Assembly: GCA_963729275.1 (NCBI GenBank)
Contig: CAVSNH010000003.1
Location: 1-64,000, forward strand
Length of the DNA: 64,000 nt
DNA from: CAVSNH01 sp963729275
GTDB lineage: Bacteria > Actinomycetota > Acidimicrobiia > Acidimicrobiales > RAAP-2
Direction of reading: 5' to 3'
The stretch's first letter is position 1. Each line of letters opens with the position of its first letter. The notes below the pieces were generated by a model. It had not been told where the DNA came from, did not search any database, and saw nothing but the letters and a program-made list of their open reading frames with translations. Both the position numbers and the translations under genes were made by a program. Positions 42,266 to 50,948 of this stretch are shown here, piece after piece.

Positions 42266-43582
42266 ATGGCCCATCGAATGGAAGTCGAGCTCACCTCGCG
42301 CACCGGTGAGGCCACCTGGACCTGGCGGGCTGCCGGGGCAAAGCAGCCCCGCGGCACGGTTGAGGCCGAGCTCGTGCCCGAGGGGGCCGGGGTGGGCACC
42401 GTGTTCCGTGCCGAGGTCGAGACGACGCTCGACGGCACGGTGGTGACGGCCCTGCTCCCGCTCAAGGGCAAGCAGAGTGGGTCACGGAGCACCACTCAAC
42501 GCATCGAGGTGACCGGTGCCCCGAGTCGCGGTCCCGACGTGAACGTCGTCCTGGCCCAGAAGGGCCGGCGGCGCCCCGAGGATGGCGCCACCGACGGCAA
42601 CGGATCCCGGCGACCGAACGATCGCGGGGCTCGGCGGCCCGGCCCGGACGGCTCCCGCCGTCGTGACTCGGCGACGGCCGGCCACGAAGGTCGCGGTCAG
42701 GGTCGCCGGCCCCCGACCGGCGCGGACGACGACGGGAAGCCGACGCGACGACGCGGCCCGGCCCGGCCCGGTACCCGCGAGCCCGGTGGCCGCGAGGGGC
42801 GCCGGCCGGCCGTCTCCACCACGTTCCGCAACGCCGCCCTTGCCGCCCTCCAACCGGAGGAGCTGCCGGTTGCCGAACAACTCCTCAAAGGCGGCATCCC
42901 CGGAGTCCGACAGGCCATCGAGGAGCAGAACGCCCGGGCCCGCTCCGACGGCCGCCCGGAGGTCACCGAGGCGCCGCTCATGGCCATGGCCGAGCGGCTG
43001 CTGCCCGTGGTCAATCTGGCCTCGTGGAAGGACCGAGCCTCGGTCGCCCGCAACTCCGGCAAAGAGGTCTCCCTGCGCGAGCTGCGCTCCATCGCGGCCT
43101 CGGCCTCGACCGTGACCCTCGACGAGGAGGGCCGCGACATGGCCGCCACTTTGCGCACCGCGCTCGACGAGCGGGTCACCGCCCTGCGTGCGGGATGGGT
43201 GTCCCGGATCGCCGGCGCTCTCGACGCCGACCGGGTTCTCGACGCCGTGCGGGCGTCGGTTCGCCCGCCGGAACCGGCGGCCCGGCTGTCGGCCGAGCTC
43301 GCCGTTCGCCTCTCGACGGCGGCCGGGGCGGCCATGGCCGCAGACACGCCGGCCGACCAGTGGCTGACCCTGCTGCACGTGGTGATCGACTCCCCCGTGC
43401 GCCGGACGGTCAAGCCGGCCGGCCTCCCGACCGGTGCCGACGAGTCACTGCTGGCCGAGGCTCGCAAGGCCGCCGGGTACGTGCCCGAGCTGGCCCGGCT
43501 GCTCGGCATTCCCATCCCCCCGCCGCCGGGCCCCCGTCGTCCGGTCCCGGCCCGGGCCGGCGGGCAGCGCCGAGCTTCCTGA
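42266..43582 (+). CDS. conserved hypothetical protein with basic disordered linker
   Basis: 438 residues. Three parts: an N-terminal beta domain of about 85 residues (MAHRMEVELTSRTGEATWTW, GTVFRAEVETTLDGTVVTAL), a strongly basic Arg/Gly/Pro-rich linker (about 95-185) and a helical C-terminal domain (FRNAALAALQPEELPVAEQL, EQLLKGGIPGVRQAIEEQNA, WKDRASVARNSGKEVSLREL). The helical part resembles what is seen in actinobacterial proteins that bind RNA or ribosomes, but I cannot name a family. Start ATG 42266 is preceded by TAGCCT (42249-42254) with 11 nt between, giving a very short leader. Divergent from the HtrA gene. Confidence 0.8.
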   Translation: MAHRMEVELTSRTGEATWTWRAAGAKQPRGTVEAELVPEGAGVGTVFRAEVETTLDGTVVTALLPLKGKQSGSRSTTQRIEVTGAPSRGPDVNVVLAQKGRRRPEDGATDGNGSRRPNDRGARRPGPDGSRRRDSATAGHEGRGQGRRPPTGADDDGKPTRRRGPARPGTREPGGREGRRPAVSTTFRNAALAALQPEELPVAEQLLKGGIPGVRQAIEEQNARARSDGRPEVTEAPLMAMAERLLPVVNLASWKDRASVARNSGKEVSLRELRSIAASASTVTLDEEGRDMAATLRTALDERVTALRAGWVSRIAGALDADRVLDAVRASVRPPEPAARLSAELAVRLSTAAGAAMAADTPADQWLTLLHVVIDSPVRRTVKPAGLPTGADESLLAEARKAAGYVPELARLLGIPIPPPPGPRRPVPARAGGQRRAS

Positions 43583-43614
43583 GCGGCTCACTCGGGTGGG
43601 CCGCCGCCCTCGGC

Positions 43615-44115
43615 TCATTCCAAGGGCCGGTACATGGTCAAGAGGCGGGCCTTGAACCCGGCCCCTTCGTAGAAATTCTTGGCCGACCGGTCACCGGGGA
43701 AGGCGGCCCCGTCGACCCCTGCGCATCCCTGGGTCGTCATCCAGGCCAGGCAGGTGTCGAGCAGGAGCCGACCGAGGCCCACACCGCGAGCCGCCGGCTC
43801 GACGAAGCACACGTCGAGGAACCCGCGTGGACGATCGCCGTCGCGCTCTTCGACGTGGGCCAGGGCGAACGCGCATACCAAACCGTCGAACGTCCCGACC
43901 CAGGCGCAATGCCCGGTTGCCGCCGCCCCGGGCAGCCATCGGCGCAGGTGGTCGCCGAGGGGTTCATCCCAGCCGGGCGCGATCACCTCGGAGGCACCTC
44001 GTTGGGCACTGGCGGCCACGGCCATCTCGCCGGCCAGCTCGGCCAGCCTGGTGCCGTCGCCGTCGATTGCCGCCCGCACCGCTTCCACGTCCACTCCCCC
44101 GTCCCGCCGCACCAC
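43615..44115 (-). CDS. GNAT-family N-acetyltransferase
   Basis: About 166 residues. VCFVEPAARGVGLGRLLLDT is the acetyl-CoA loop (R-G-x-G-x-G type), followed by WMTTQGCAGVDGAAFPGDRS and AKNFYEGAGFKARLL, the standard C-terminal motif. Two GTG codons (44115, 44112) can start it; the open frame extends to 44331, but only from here does it look like protein. It begins 25 nt after the stop of the 44141-44800 gene on the same strand. Substrate unknown. Confidence 0.82.
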   Translation of the reverse strand: MVRRDGGVDVEAVRAAIDGDGTRLAELAGEMAVAASAQRGASEVIAPGWDEPLGDHLRRWLPGAAATGHCAWVGTFDGLVCAFALAHVEERDGDRPRGFLDVCFVEPAARGVGLGRLLLDTCLAWMTTQGCAGVDGAAFPGDRSAKNFYEGAGFKARLLTMYRPLE

Positions 44116-44140
44116 GAATCGCCTGCCCCTCGGCGATGGT

Positions 44141-44800
44141 CTAGGCGCGCTCCTCGAGCAGCTGGTCGACACGGTTGAGGATGGTGCGTCGCCCACGCGT
44201 CGACGTCTCGTAAGCCCGGACCGACACCAACTCCTCGCGGCTGAGGCCATCGAGGCGTTGCACGACCTGCGAGGCCGACAGCGTGTCGAAGGCCGGAATG
44301 GCGAGGGTGGCGACGGCGGGCACGTTGCCATTGCCCATCCGGTTCACCGGCCGGCCGGCCCCGGTCGGACCGGTGGACGGCGGACCGGCGGCCGCTGAGG
44401 TCGTGCGGGGAGCCGCCGTGGTCGGCCCGTAATGGGTGGGGTGGCCGGCTGCTGATGTCGGGACGGTCGGTGCCGCTCGCTCCGACTCGGGCACCGGGCC
44501 CGGCGACGCCACCGGCCGGGGCGTGGGCGGCGGACGCTGGCGACCGGCCGGCGGTGGTACCCGAGCGGAGATGCGGCGCAGCTCTTGGCCACCCATTCGC
44601 ACGACGAACTCGCCAACGGCGCGGGCCGAGGAGACCTGGACCCCGAGCCGCTCTCGGCCGCGGGCCGCCAACTTGGGTAGCTCCTCGGCCACCGACACCG
44701 CCAGTCCGGTGGGCATGAAGATCAGGAGGTCGAGCAGCTTCTCGCGCAGACGCTCGGCGTCGCTGCGATCGTCGGGGGCGGCGCCGTCCGCCTCGGTCAC
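44141..44800 (-). CDS. conserved hypothetical protein, Pro-rich centre
   Basis: 219 residues from GTG 44800, which overlaps the stop of the DUF4193 gene (GTGA). The first 85 residues are helical (AERLREKLLDLLIFMPTGLA, VSVAEELPKLAARGRERLGV), the middle (about 90-160) is a Pro/Ala/Thr-rich linker and the end is a small helical domain (FDTLSASQVVQRLDGLSREE, ETSTRGRRTILNRVDQLLEE) resembling short lipid- or nucleic-acid-binding helices. Neither signal peptide nor membrane segment is present. The coupling to the DUF4193 gene suggests a shared, probably housekeeping, role. Confidence 0.78.
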   Translation of the reverse strand: MTEADGAAPDDRSDAERLREKLLDLLIFMPTGLAVSVAEELPKLAARGRERLGVQVSSARAVGEFVVRMGGQELRRISARVPPPAGRQRPPPTPRPVASPGPVPESERAAPTVPTSAAGHPTHYGPTTAAPRTTSAAAGPPSTGPTGAGRPVNRMGNGNVPAVATLAIPAFDTLSASQVVQRLDGLSREELVSVRAYETSTRGRRTILNRVDQLLEERA

Positions 44801-45294
44801 ACGCAGTCCCGGCAGAGCATGGCCTTGCGGTCGGCCAACTGATTGGGGTGCTTCACGAGGAAGCAGGACCGGCAAACGAATTCGCCGGGCTGCTTGGGTA
44901 GGACTCGCTCGACGCCGTCCCCGGAGCGGTCCTCCACCTCCGGCACTTCGTCGTCGTCCTCGACCTCCTCGACGACCAGCCGCTCCTTCAAGATGGTGTC
45001 GAGGCTGGCCTCGACGTCCTCGTCGTCAGGCTCCTCCTCTTCCTCCTCCTCCGTCTCGTCCCCGGTGGCGACCTTGGGCGTCACCTTGGCGTCAGCCTCG
45101 GTGGGGACGATCACATCCACGTCCACGTCCACGTCCACATCCGCATCCACCTCGGCGATGGCATCGTCGTCGTCATCGTCCTCGGCGATGTCCAGCGCGT
45201 CCTCTTCGATGAGGTCCTCATCGTCGGCGAGCTCGTCCAGATCGCCCTCGATGAGCTCGTCGGGTCCTTCGACTTCGTCGAGTTCTTGTGGCAT
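44797..45294 (-). CDS. DUF4193-domain protein, highly acidic with C-terminal zinc ribbon
   Basis: 165 residues. The first 130 residues are extremely acidic (ELADDEDLIEEDALDIAEDD, DVDVDVDVDV, EEEEEEEPDDEDVEASLDTI), probably disordered, while the C-terminus LPKQPGEFVCRSCFLVKHPN, then QLADRKAMLCRDCV, is the conserved DUF4193 zinc ribbon (CxxC...CxxC). DUF4193 proteins are small, conserved in actinobacteria and of unknown function. Start ATG 45294 with only a weak AAAGAG ribosome site. The acidic arm is longer than in the usual roughly 100-residue members and is encoded by short repeats such as CACGTC. Confidence 0.85.
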   Translation of the reverse strand: MPQELDEVEGPDELIEGDLDELADDEDLIEEDALDIAEDDDDDDAIAEVDADVDVDVDVDVIVPTEADAKVTPKVATGDETEEEEEEEPDDEDVEASLDTILKERLVVEEVEDDDEVPEVEDRSGDGVERVLPKQPGEFVCRSCFLVKHPNQLADRKAMLCRDCV

Positions 45295-45871
45295 CTCGCT
45301 CTTTCGCTGGTGAATTGGCCGGGAGCATAGACGCTCGCCTTCGCCCGTCGTACGACCACAGACGGCGCTCCTGGCGACCTCTGACTGGCCGCCGCTCACT
45401 GTCCGGAGCCCAGGATCCGGGTGGTTCGACGGCCGGCCACGGCCCGGCCGGGACCCGAGGTTGACGGCACCGGGCTTGACCGTCCGCTTGCCCACGGAGG
45501 CGACACTCACCGGGACGATGTTTCAGGGTTGGAGGCACCCGACAGGTACGTCGCCCGGCGCTTACTTCAGGTCCGCTGCCGAGGAAGGCGGTTGGACCCA
45601 GGGGTCTTTGGCACCATTCGCCCCGTTACCTCCGGTTCTCACCGCCGGTCTCGGGGGAACGTTTTCTACTCGATCCCCTGGGCCCTCTCTCCGCCTCTCA
45701 CAGTGATCCCCCCCTCAGATCGCACCACTTTCGACCGAACCAATATGGGCCGAACCGCTTGGGTGCGCCCTGGGGGCGACTGGGACTGGGGCGAACGATA
45801 GGCCACTGCCACAGTGGCTCGTCAAGTGGCAAACCGCGGCCACCACCAGGGCTGTTCGGGAACGGTCCAGG
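45295..45871. other. intergenic, no supported gene
   Basis: About 575 bases upstream of the DUF4193 gene and downstream of the ThyX-like gene. Frames on the plus strand reach about 125 codons but are arginine/glycine-rich with no motif and no ribosome site. Composition is less GC-rich from about 45650 to 45760. No tRNA, hairpin with a T tract or repeat was recognised. Confidence 0.4.
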
Positions 45872-47527
45872 TCAGCGTGTTTCGTTATTTCCGGCGGCAG
45901 ACAACGAATGTCGGCGGCCTTCGGCGCGACGCTCGGAGTCGAGTCGCTCGAGGTCGCGCGACCCGTAGTCCACGTGCACCATGGCGTCGGCCAGGAGTCG
46001 GTGGCCGGCCTCCTCGGCGATCAGGCGATGCATCTCTTGGGCCACCCAGCGGTACGTCGGATGGCCTTCGGGCCCGGAACGCAACTCGAGCATGTGCATG
46101 GCTTCGCGCGCGTTCATCTGCATCGAGTAGCGGATTCGGTAGGCCAGCGCGACGGCGTAGGCGGATTCGATGGGGAAGGCCTCGGCCAGTTCCTCGGCGA
46201 GGGAGCGCGATCGTTCGAGTGAGCCGACGTACTGCTCGCCCAGTCCCGCGTCATCGACGAGTGCGGGCACGTCGTAGCCGAGCGTCGTCCCGAGCGGCTG
46301 CCACTCGATGGTGAGCATGCGATGGCGCTGGAGGTCGCGGAAGGCGCCGTAGTCGGAGACGACCTCGAACCGATACCCCGTCCGCTCCAGGGCCCGACCC
46401 GGTCGGTGCCGGCGGTTGGCCCGCTCCCCTACGTACGCGTGCAGTAGCACCCGGCGATCCTCGGCCCCGAGCCGGCGCACGTGGTCGGTGACCTCACGCT
46501 CGGTCCGGTCCACGAGGGGGGCGCAGATGGCGGCGAGCACCTTCTCCTCCCCGTCGGGGTCGAACTCGAGGAGGGTGACCGAGGGCAGCCCGCCCGGGCC
46601 GGAGGCCGGCCTGCCCTCCGGGGCCACCAGGTCGGGGAACAACTGTTCCACGAGGTCACGGCTCTGTGTGCGCGTCCGCACCAGATAGGCCGAATGGGCA
46701 CCGCCCCGGTCCGGCCGATCGACCCGTTGGAGGAAGGACGGGATCACCTTCCGCAACTCGGTGAGCATCATGGCCGCGTAGTGGCGCGCTTCGGGCAGCG
46801 GGTGGGCGCGCATCCGGATGAGGAGCTGCTCGTAGGACTGACCGGATCCGTAGATGCCGACGTTGGACAGCGACGCAGCCGGCAGCATGCCGCGCGTGGC
46901 ATCGAGCGCTTTCGCCCGGATGGCCTGGCGGTGCACGAAGTCGGAGTCACCGGGGTTGCGCGGATGGCGAACGGTGAGCCAGGCCTGGAGCCGCTCGAGC
47001 ACCTCGCCGTAGTCGTCGAACATCCGGTCCATCTCGCCCACGTAGCGCGCACCGAGCGGCGAGTCCAGGATGGACGGGTCGCGGTAGTAGCGGTAACGAC
47101 CGCTCAGCCGCTGGTTGTAGGCGATGTAGCGCGTGGACTGCTCGAGATAGGCCATGAGCCGACCCCACTCGAGCACCTTGGTCAACACGTTCGACGCTTG
47201 CTCGCAGGCGAGATGGACGCCGCCGAGCTGGGCCACCGAGTCGTCGCCGTACTCGACGAAGACCCGCTCGTAGAGCTCGACTGCCCGTCGCACTCCGATG
47301 GTGGCGTCGACCGAGGCGTCGCCCGAGATGTCGAGGTCGCCCACGAACTCGTCGAGGAACAGCCGACGCAGGCTCTTGGGCGAGCGTGAGTAGCGGGCGA
47401 AGAGCGCCCCTTTGACCACTTCGGGGAGGTTGACCAGGGCGAAGACCGGCTGGTCGAGGTTGGTCACATATCGGCGGAGGATGTCCTGCTCATCTTGGGT
47501 GAATGTCTCCGCGACATAGGGGAACAT
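45872..47527 (-). CDS. two-domain ThyX-like (FAD-dependent thymidylate synthase) protein
   Basis: 551 residues, about twice a normal ThyX. Half one (to about 270) contains EWGRLMAYLEQSTRYIAYNQ, matching the E-x-S-x-R-Y part of the ThyX signature but without RHR. Half two contains DYGAFRDLQRHRMLTIEWQP, with the RHR part but without S-x-R-Y, followed later by YAVALAYRIRYSMQMNAREA and HMLELRSGPEGHPTYRWVAQ, a strong ThyX C-terminal pattern. Together the halves supply one full signature. ThyX active sites form between subunits, so an internal pseudodimer could be active; a structural or regulatory role is possible too. TAGTGT ends 9 nt before ATG 47527. Confidence 0.85.
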   Translation of the reverse strand: MFPYVAETFTQDEQDILRRYVTNLDQPVFALVNLPEVVKGALFARYSRSPKSLRRLFLDEFVGDLDISGDASVDATIGVRRAVELYERVFVEYGDDSVAQLGGVHLACEQASNVLTKVLEWGRLMAYLEQSTRYIAYNQRLSGRYRYYRDPSILDSPLGARYVGEMDRMFDDYGEVLERLQAWLTVRHPRNPGDSDFVHRQAIRAKALDATRGMLPAASLSNVGIYGSGQSYEQLLIRMRAHPLPEARHYAAMMLTELRKVIPSFLQRVDRPDRGGAHSAYLVRTRTQSRDLVEQLFPDLVAPEGRPASGPGGLPSVTLLEFDPDGEEKVLAAICAPLVDRTEREVTDHVRRLGAEDRRVLLHAYVGERANRRHRPGRALERTGYRFEVVSDYGAFRDLQRHRMLTIEWQPLGTTLGYDVPALVDDAGLGEQYVGSLERSRSLAEELAEAFPIESAYAVALAYRIRYSMQMNAREAMHMLELRSGPEGHPTYRWVAQEMHRLIAEEAGHRLLADAMVHVDYGSRDLERLDSERRAEGRRHSLSAAGNNETR

Positions 47528-47539
47528 GCCCGGATCACA

Positions 47540-49603
47540 CTAGGACGGGCCCGCCGGTGCAGTGGCGGACCCCACACCGGCCGGATCGTCGGCCAGGACG
47601 ACACCACGGCGCAGGAGCCGGACAGCCGACGTGGCCGCGGCCGCGGTCGCCGCCACCGGGGTCACAGTGGCCACCTGCTGGACGAGATCGATCAGCTGGC
47701 GGACGTTGCGGACGAAGTCGCCAGGAGCCACCTCGGTGCGCTGCAGGACGGCCTCCAGGCTGGCGCCCGATGCCCACTCCCCCACCGCCGCAGCCAGCCC
47801 GGCCTCGGGGCGTCGGGTTCGCCGCAGTCCCATCCGGCGCTCGTCGGCCCGGATCTCGTCGCACACCCCGACGAGCGACGTCACCCGGTCGTTGACGAGC
47901 GGCGGGACGCGGCCCACCCCGTCGGCGGCCCGCCGGGGCTCGAAGGTCAGAGTCGACACCACGGCGGCGAGGTCCGGCGGTGCCAGGTCATCGAGCACAC
48001 CCCGCCGGACCGCCTCGGCGACCAGGAGGTCCGACTCGTGGTAGATGCCGGACAGGACGGCGCCGTCGTCGGTGAGGCGCCAACCGTCGACGAAGCCGCG
48101 TCCGGCCAGCACGGCCAGGCGCCGATCGAGTTGGGCGGCCAGTGACACCGAGCCGGCCGGAGCCTGCCACTGGCCATAGGAGGAGGCGAGAAGGGCATGA
48201 GCCTCGTCTCGGGACCAGCGCCGCACGAGGTTGACGGCCAGGTTGTAGGTCGGGTGGAAGGACGACTCGAGCTCGGGCGCAGGCGACAAGGCGGTGCGGG
48301 CCACCTCGCGAAAGGGCGTGACCGGCGACCACAGGACGAGGGCGTGGCCCACGGTGTCGATGCCCCGCCTCCCCGCCCGTCCGGTGAGCTGCTGGTACTC
48401 GCCGGCCGTCAAGGGCGAGGAGTCGGCGCCGCGGAATTTTCCGAACCGCTCGACCACGACGGTGCGGGCCGGCATGTTGATGCCGAGGGCCAGCGTCTCG
48501 GTGGCGAAGACGACCTTCAGCAGCCCAGCCGAGAAGCACTGCTCGACCGCCTGGCGAAAGGCGGGCACCATGCCCGCGTGGTGGGGGGCGATGCCGGCTT
48601 CGAGTGACGCCGACCACTGGCCGTAGCCGAGGGTGCGGAGGTCATCGTCGCCCAGGCGGTCGGTGGCCGCCTCGCACAGCTCTCGGATGCGACCACGTTC
48701 GGCCGCGGTGGTCAGGCGGATCCCATCCTGGAGGCACTGGCGGGTGGCATCGTCGCAGGCCGCCCGGGAGAAGATGAACGTAATGGCCGGGAGCATGCCT
48801 GCGGCGGCCAGATAGTCGACGACCTCGGTCCGACGCGGCACCCGCCAGCGCCGCCGCCCTGGCCGGCGTGAGCGGACGTCGAGGGCGAGACCGTCCGGGT
48901 TGGGGGCGCCCTGGCGCAGCAGGGGGATCACCCGGATGCCGTCCCGGCCGCGTTCGGCCACCGCGAAGTGGTGGTGGAGAACGACCGGCCGGTGGGTCTC
49001 GGTGATCACCCGGGTCGTCCCCCGCACCGAGGACAGCCACGCACCGAAGTCACGGGCGTTGCGCACGGTGGCGGACAGGCTCACGAACGTCACTCCGGCC
49101 GGGGCCAGCACGAGCACCTCTTCCCACACCGAGCCGCGGTACGGGTCCTGCAGGTAGTGGACCTCGTCGAGGACGACGACAGCCAGCCCGATCAGTGCGT
49201 CCGACCGCGTGAACAGCATGTTGCGCAGCACCTCGGTGGTCATGACCACCACCGGCGCAGTGGCCTGGTGCGAGATGTCACCCGTCAACAGGCCGACCCG
49301 GGCCGTGCCGTAGAGGGCCGAGAGCTCGGCGAACTTCTGGTTGGACAGTGCCTTGATGGGGGTGGTGTAGAAGGCCTTGGTCCCGGCGGCGAGGGCTCGT
49401 CCGGCGGCATACTCGGCCACGAGCGTCTTGCCCGAGCCGGTGGGAGCGGACACGAGCACCGACTCGCCGCGGTCGAGGGCGTCCATGGCCTGACGTTGGA
49501 AGTCATCGGGCGCAAAGCCGAGGCCGTCTTCGAATTGCCGGCGGAAGTCGGGTGTCGGTTCGGGGGCGCCCGGCGCCGCGGCACCCGGGTCCCCAGGGGT
49601 CAT
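47540..49603 (-). CDS. helY: HelY-type DExH-box RNA helicase
   Basis: 687 residues. Ski2/Mtr4-like ATPase: QRQAMDALDRGESVLVSAPT, then GSGKT (Walker A), TTPIKALSNQKF, GLLTGDISHQATAPVVVMTT, VVLDEVHYLQDPYRG (DEVH box), SLSATVRNA, PAITFIFSRAACDDA, GIAPHHAGMVPAFR, FATETLALGINMPART and QLTGRAGRRGIDTVGHALVL. It is shorter than mycobacterial HelY (about 900 residues), mainly in the C-terminal half. ATG 49603 overlaps the tatC stop (ATGA); the tatC-helY order is conserved in actinobacteria. The stop codon overlaps the -10 candidate of the ThyX-like gene. Confidence 0.93.
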   Translation of the reverse strand: MTPGDPGAAAPGAPEPTPDFRRQFEDGLGFAPDDFQRQAMDALDRGESVLVSAPTGSGKTLVAEYAAGRALAAGTKAFYTTPIKALSNQKFAELSALYGTARVGLLTGDISHQATAPVVVMTTEVLRNMLFTRSDALIGLAVVVLDEVHYLQDPYRGSVWEEVLVLAPAGVTFVSLSATVRNARDFGAWLSSVRGTTRVITETHRPVVLHHHFAVAERGRDGIRVIPLLRQGAPNPDGLALDVRSRRPGRRRWRVPRRTEVVDYLAAAGMLPAITFIFSRAACDDATRQCLQDGIRLTTAAERGRIRELCEAATDRLGDDDLRTLGYGQWSASLEAGIAPHHAGMVPAFRQAVEQCFSAGLLKVVFATETLALGINMPARTVVVERFGKFRGADSSPLTAGEYQQLTGRAGRRGIDTVGHALVLWSPVTPFREVARTALSPAPELESSFHPTYNLAVNLVRRWSRDEAHALLASSYGQWQAPAGSVSLAAQLDRRLAVLAGRGFVDGWRLTDDGAVLSGIYHESDLLVAEAVRRGVLDDLAPPDLAAVVSTLTFEPRRAADGVGRVPPLVNDRVTSLVGVCDEIRADERRMGLRRTRRPEAGLAAAVGEWASGASLEAVLQRTEVAPGDFVRNVRQLIDLVQQVATVTPVAATAAAATSAVRLLRRGVVLADDPAGVGSATAPAGPS

Positions 49604-50349
49604 CGGGTGATGATCTTGCCGATGATGATGGAGAGCTCGTAGAAGAGGTAGAGGGGGATAGCGAGGGCCATCATGGAGAAGGGGTCCGAGCTCGGGGTGA
49701 TGACCCCGGCCACCACCACGATGCCGACGATGGCCCAGCGGCGCCACGAGGACAGCTTCTTGGGCGTGAGAACTCCGGCGATCTCCAGCGAGACGAGCAG
49801 CACGGGGAATTCGAAGGTCACGCCGAACACCGTCATGAGGAGGATGAGGAGGCCCAGGTACTTGGTCGGGTCGAGGATCTCGTGCAGGCTCGGCCCGCCG
49901 ATGTGGCTGAGCCAGCCGAGCGCGTGGGGGAAGGTGATGTAGGCGACCACGCAACCCAAGGCGAACAGGCAGATCGAGGCGGCGATGAAGGGGATGGCGT
50001 AGCGCTTCTCCTTCGGGTTGAGCCCCGGTGTGATGAAGCGCCACAGCTCCCACAGCAGCACCGGCGATGCCAGAAAGAGCCCGCCGTAGGCGGAGATCTG
50101 TACCCGCAGGGCGAGCCCGTCGAGCGGGGCGGTGATGTAGAAGCCGCAGTGGCCGGGCTCGGCCTGGCAGTACGGTTCCTTCAACCAGGCGAGGATCGGG
50201 TTGTAGAACAAGAAGGCGATCACTGCCGCGATCACGAAGGCGACCGCGCCCACGATGACCCGACGCCGGAGCTCGGCCAGATGCTCGGCCAGGGTCATGG
50301 CGTTGGGGGACGCCTTCGGCTCGGCGCGCCGCTTGAGGGAGATGGCCAT
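49600..50349 (-). CDS. tatC: Sec-independent translocase TatC
   Basis: 249 residues, six membrane helices. NAMTLAEHLAELRRRVIVGA is the TatC N-terminal signature (E-H-L-x-E-L-R-x-R), later FEFPVLLVSLEIAGVLTPKK and VVAGVITPSSDPFSMMALAI are the conserved periplasmic loop and helix 5/6 segments. It recognises twin-arginine signals and forms the translocon core. TAGGGG lies 7 nt before ATG 50349, one base off the leaderless -10 pattern. A TatA/B gene lies 57 nt upstream. Confidence 0.96.
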   Translation of the reverse strand: MAISLKRRAEPKASPNAMTLAEHLAELRRRVIVGAVAFVIAAVIAFLFYNPILAWLKEPYCQAEPGHCGFYITAPLDGLALRVQISAYGGLFLASPVLLWELWRFITPGLNPKEKRYAIPFIAASICLFALGCVVAYITFPHALGWLSHIGGPSLHEILDPTKYLGLLILLMTVFGVTFEFPVLLVSLEIAGVLTPKKLSSWRRWAIVGIVVVAGVITPSSDPFSMMALAIPLYLFYELSIIIGKIITR

Positions 50350-50405
50350 CGCTCTGCCCCTAGCCGCGTCCTGATCCCGGCCGGCCCGCCACCGTCATGG
50401 CCGGC

Positions 50406-50873
50406 TCAGTTGAGGCCGGGGTCGTCAGGGACCAGGTGACCGGCCGCCCTGATCTGGTGGACGACACCGCCGGGATCGGCCACCGACACCCCGGGGATGG
50501 CCGGGGGGTCCTCGGTGGACGACACCGCCCCCGCCGGCCGGTTGGTCGAGGTCGCCGGCTGGACGTCGTCACCTTCGACCTCGCTCGACTCGATCCCCTC
50601 GGCCGGCGCCGATGCACCGTTCTCGTTGGCATGGGTGGCGGCCAGGTTGTCGAGGAACGCCACCGGGGAACGGACGGCCTGGGTGATGGTCTCGGTCGAG
50701 GGCAGATCGGGGAACGTCTCGCGGACCCCGCTCTCCAAGCGCTCCCGGAAGGCCCGGAAGTCCGACCACAGGCTCCCGACCTGCCGGGCCACCTTGGGCA
50801 GCTTGTCCGGCCCGAGCACCACCAGGGCCACCACGAGGATGACCAGCAGCTTGGCCGGGCTGAGCAGGTCCAC
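50406..50873 (-). CDS. TatA/TatB-type translocase component
   Basis: 155 residues. One N-terminal membrane helix (SPAKLLVILVVALVVLGPDK), the hinge with GPDKLPKVARQVG, an amphipathic helix (LWSDFRAFRERLESGVRETF) and a long disordered acidic tail: TatB-like in length, TatA-like in the hinge position. In the actinobacterial pafA-tatA-tatC-helY order this place is called TatA. Works with the downstream tatC gene in twin-arginine export. Confidence 0.9.
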   Translation of the reverse strand: MDLLSPAKLLVILVVALVVLGPDKLPKVARQVGSLWSDFRAFRERLESGVRETFPDLPSTETITQAVRSPVAFLDNLAATHANENGASAPAEGIESSEVEGDDVQPATSTNRPAGAVSSTEDPPAIPGVSVADPGGVVHQIRAAGHLVPDDPGLN

Positions 50874-50948
50874 AGGGAAAGTGTACTGGCGCGGTCCGGC
50901 CTCGATCTGTCGAGGCCCAGGTCAGTCCGACATCCCGACGGGGGTCGC

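Noticed and set aside
45421..45801. Plus-strand frame of about 125 codons in the gap before the ThyX-like gene
   Set aside because: Arg/Gly-rich, no motif, no ribosome site, composition as in non-coding GC-rich DNA.
47940..48620. Frames antisense to or shifted within helY and other long genes, for example 47988-48617 and 16026-16757
   Set aside because: They mirror the codon bias of the real gene on the other frame and show no domains of their own.
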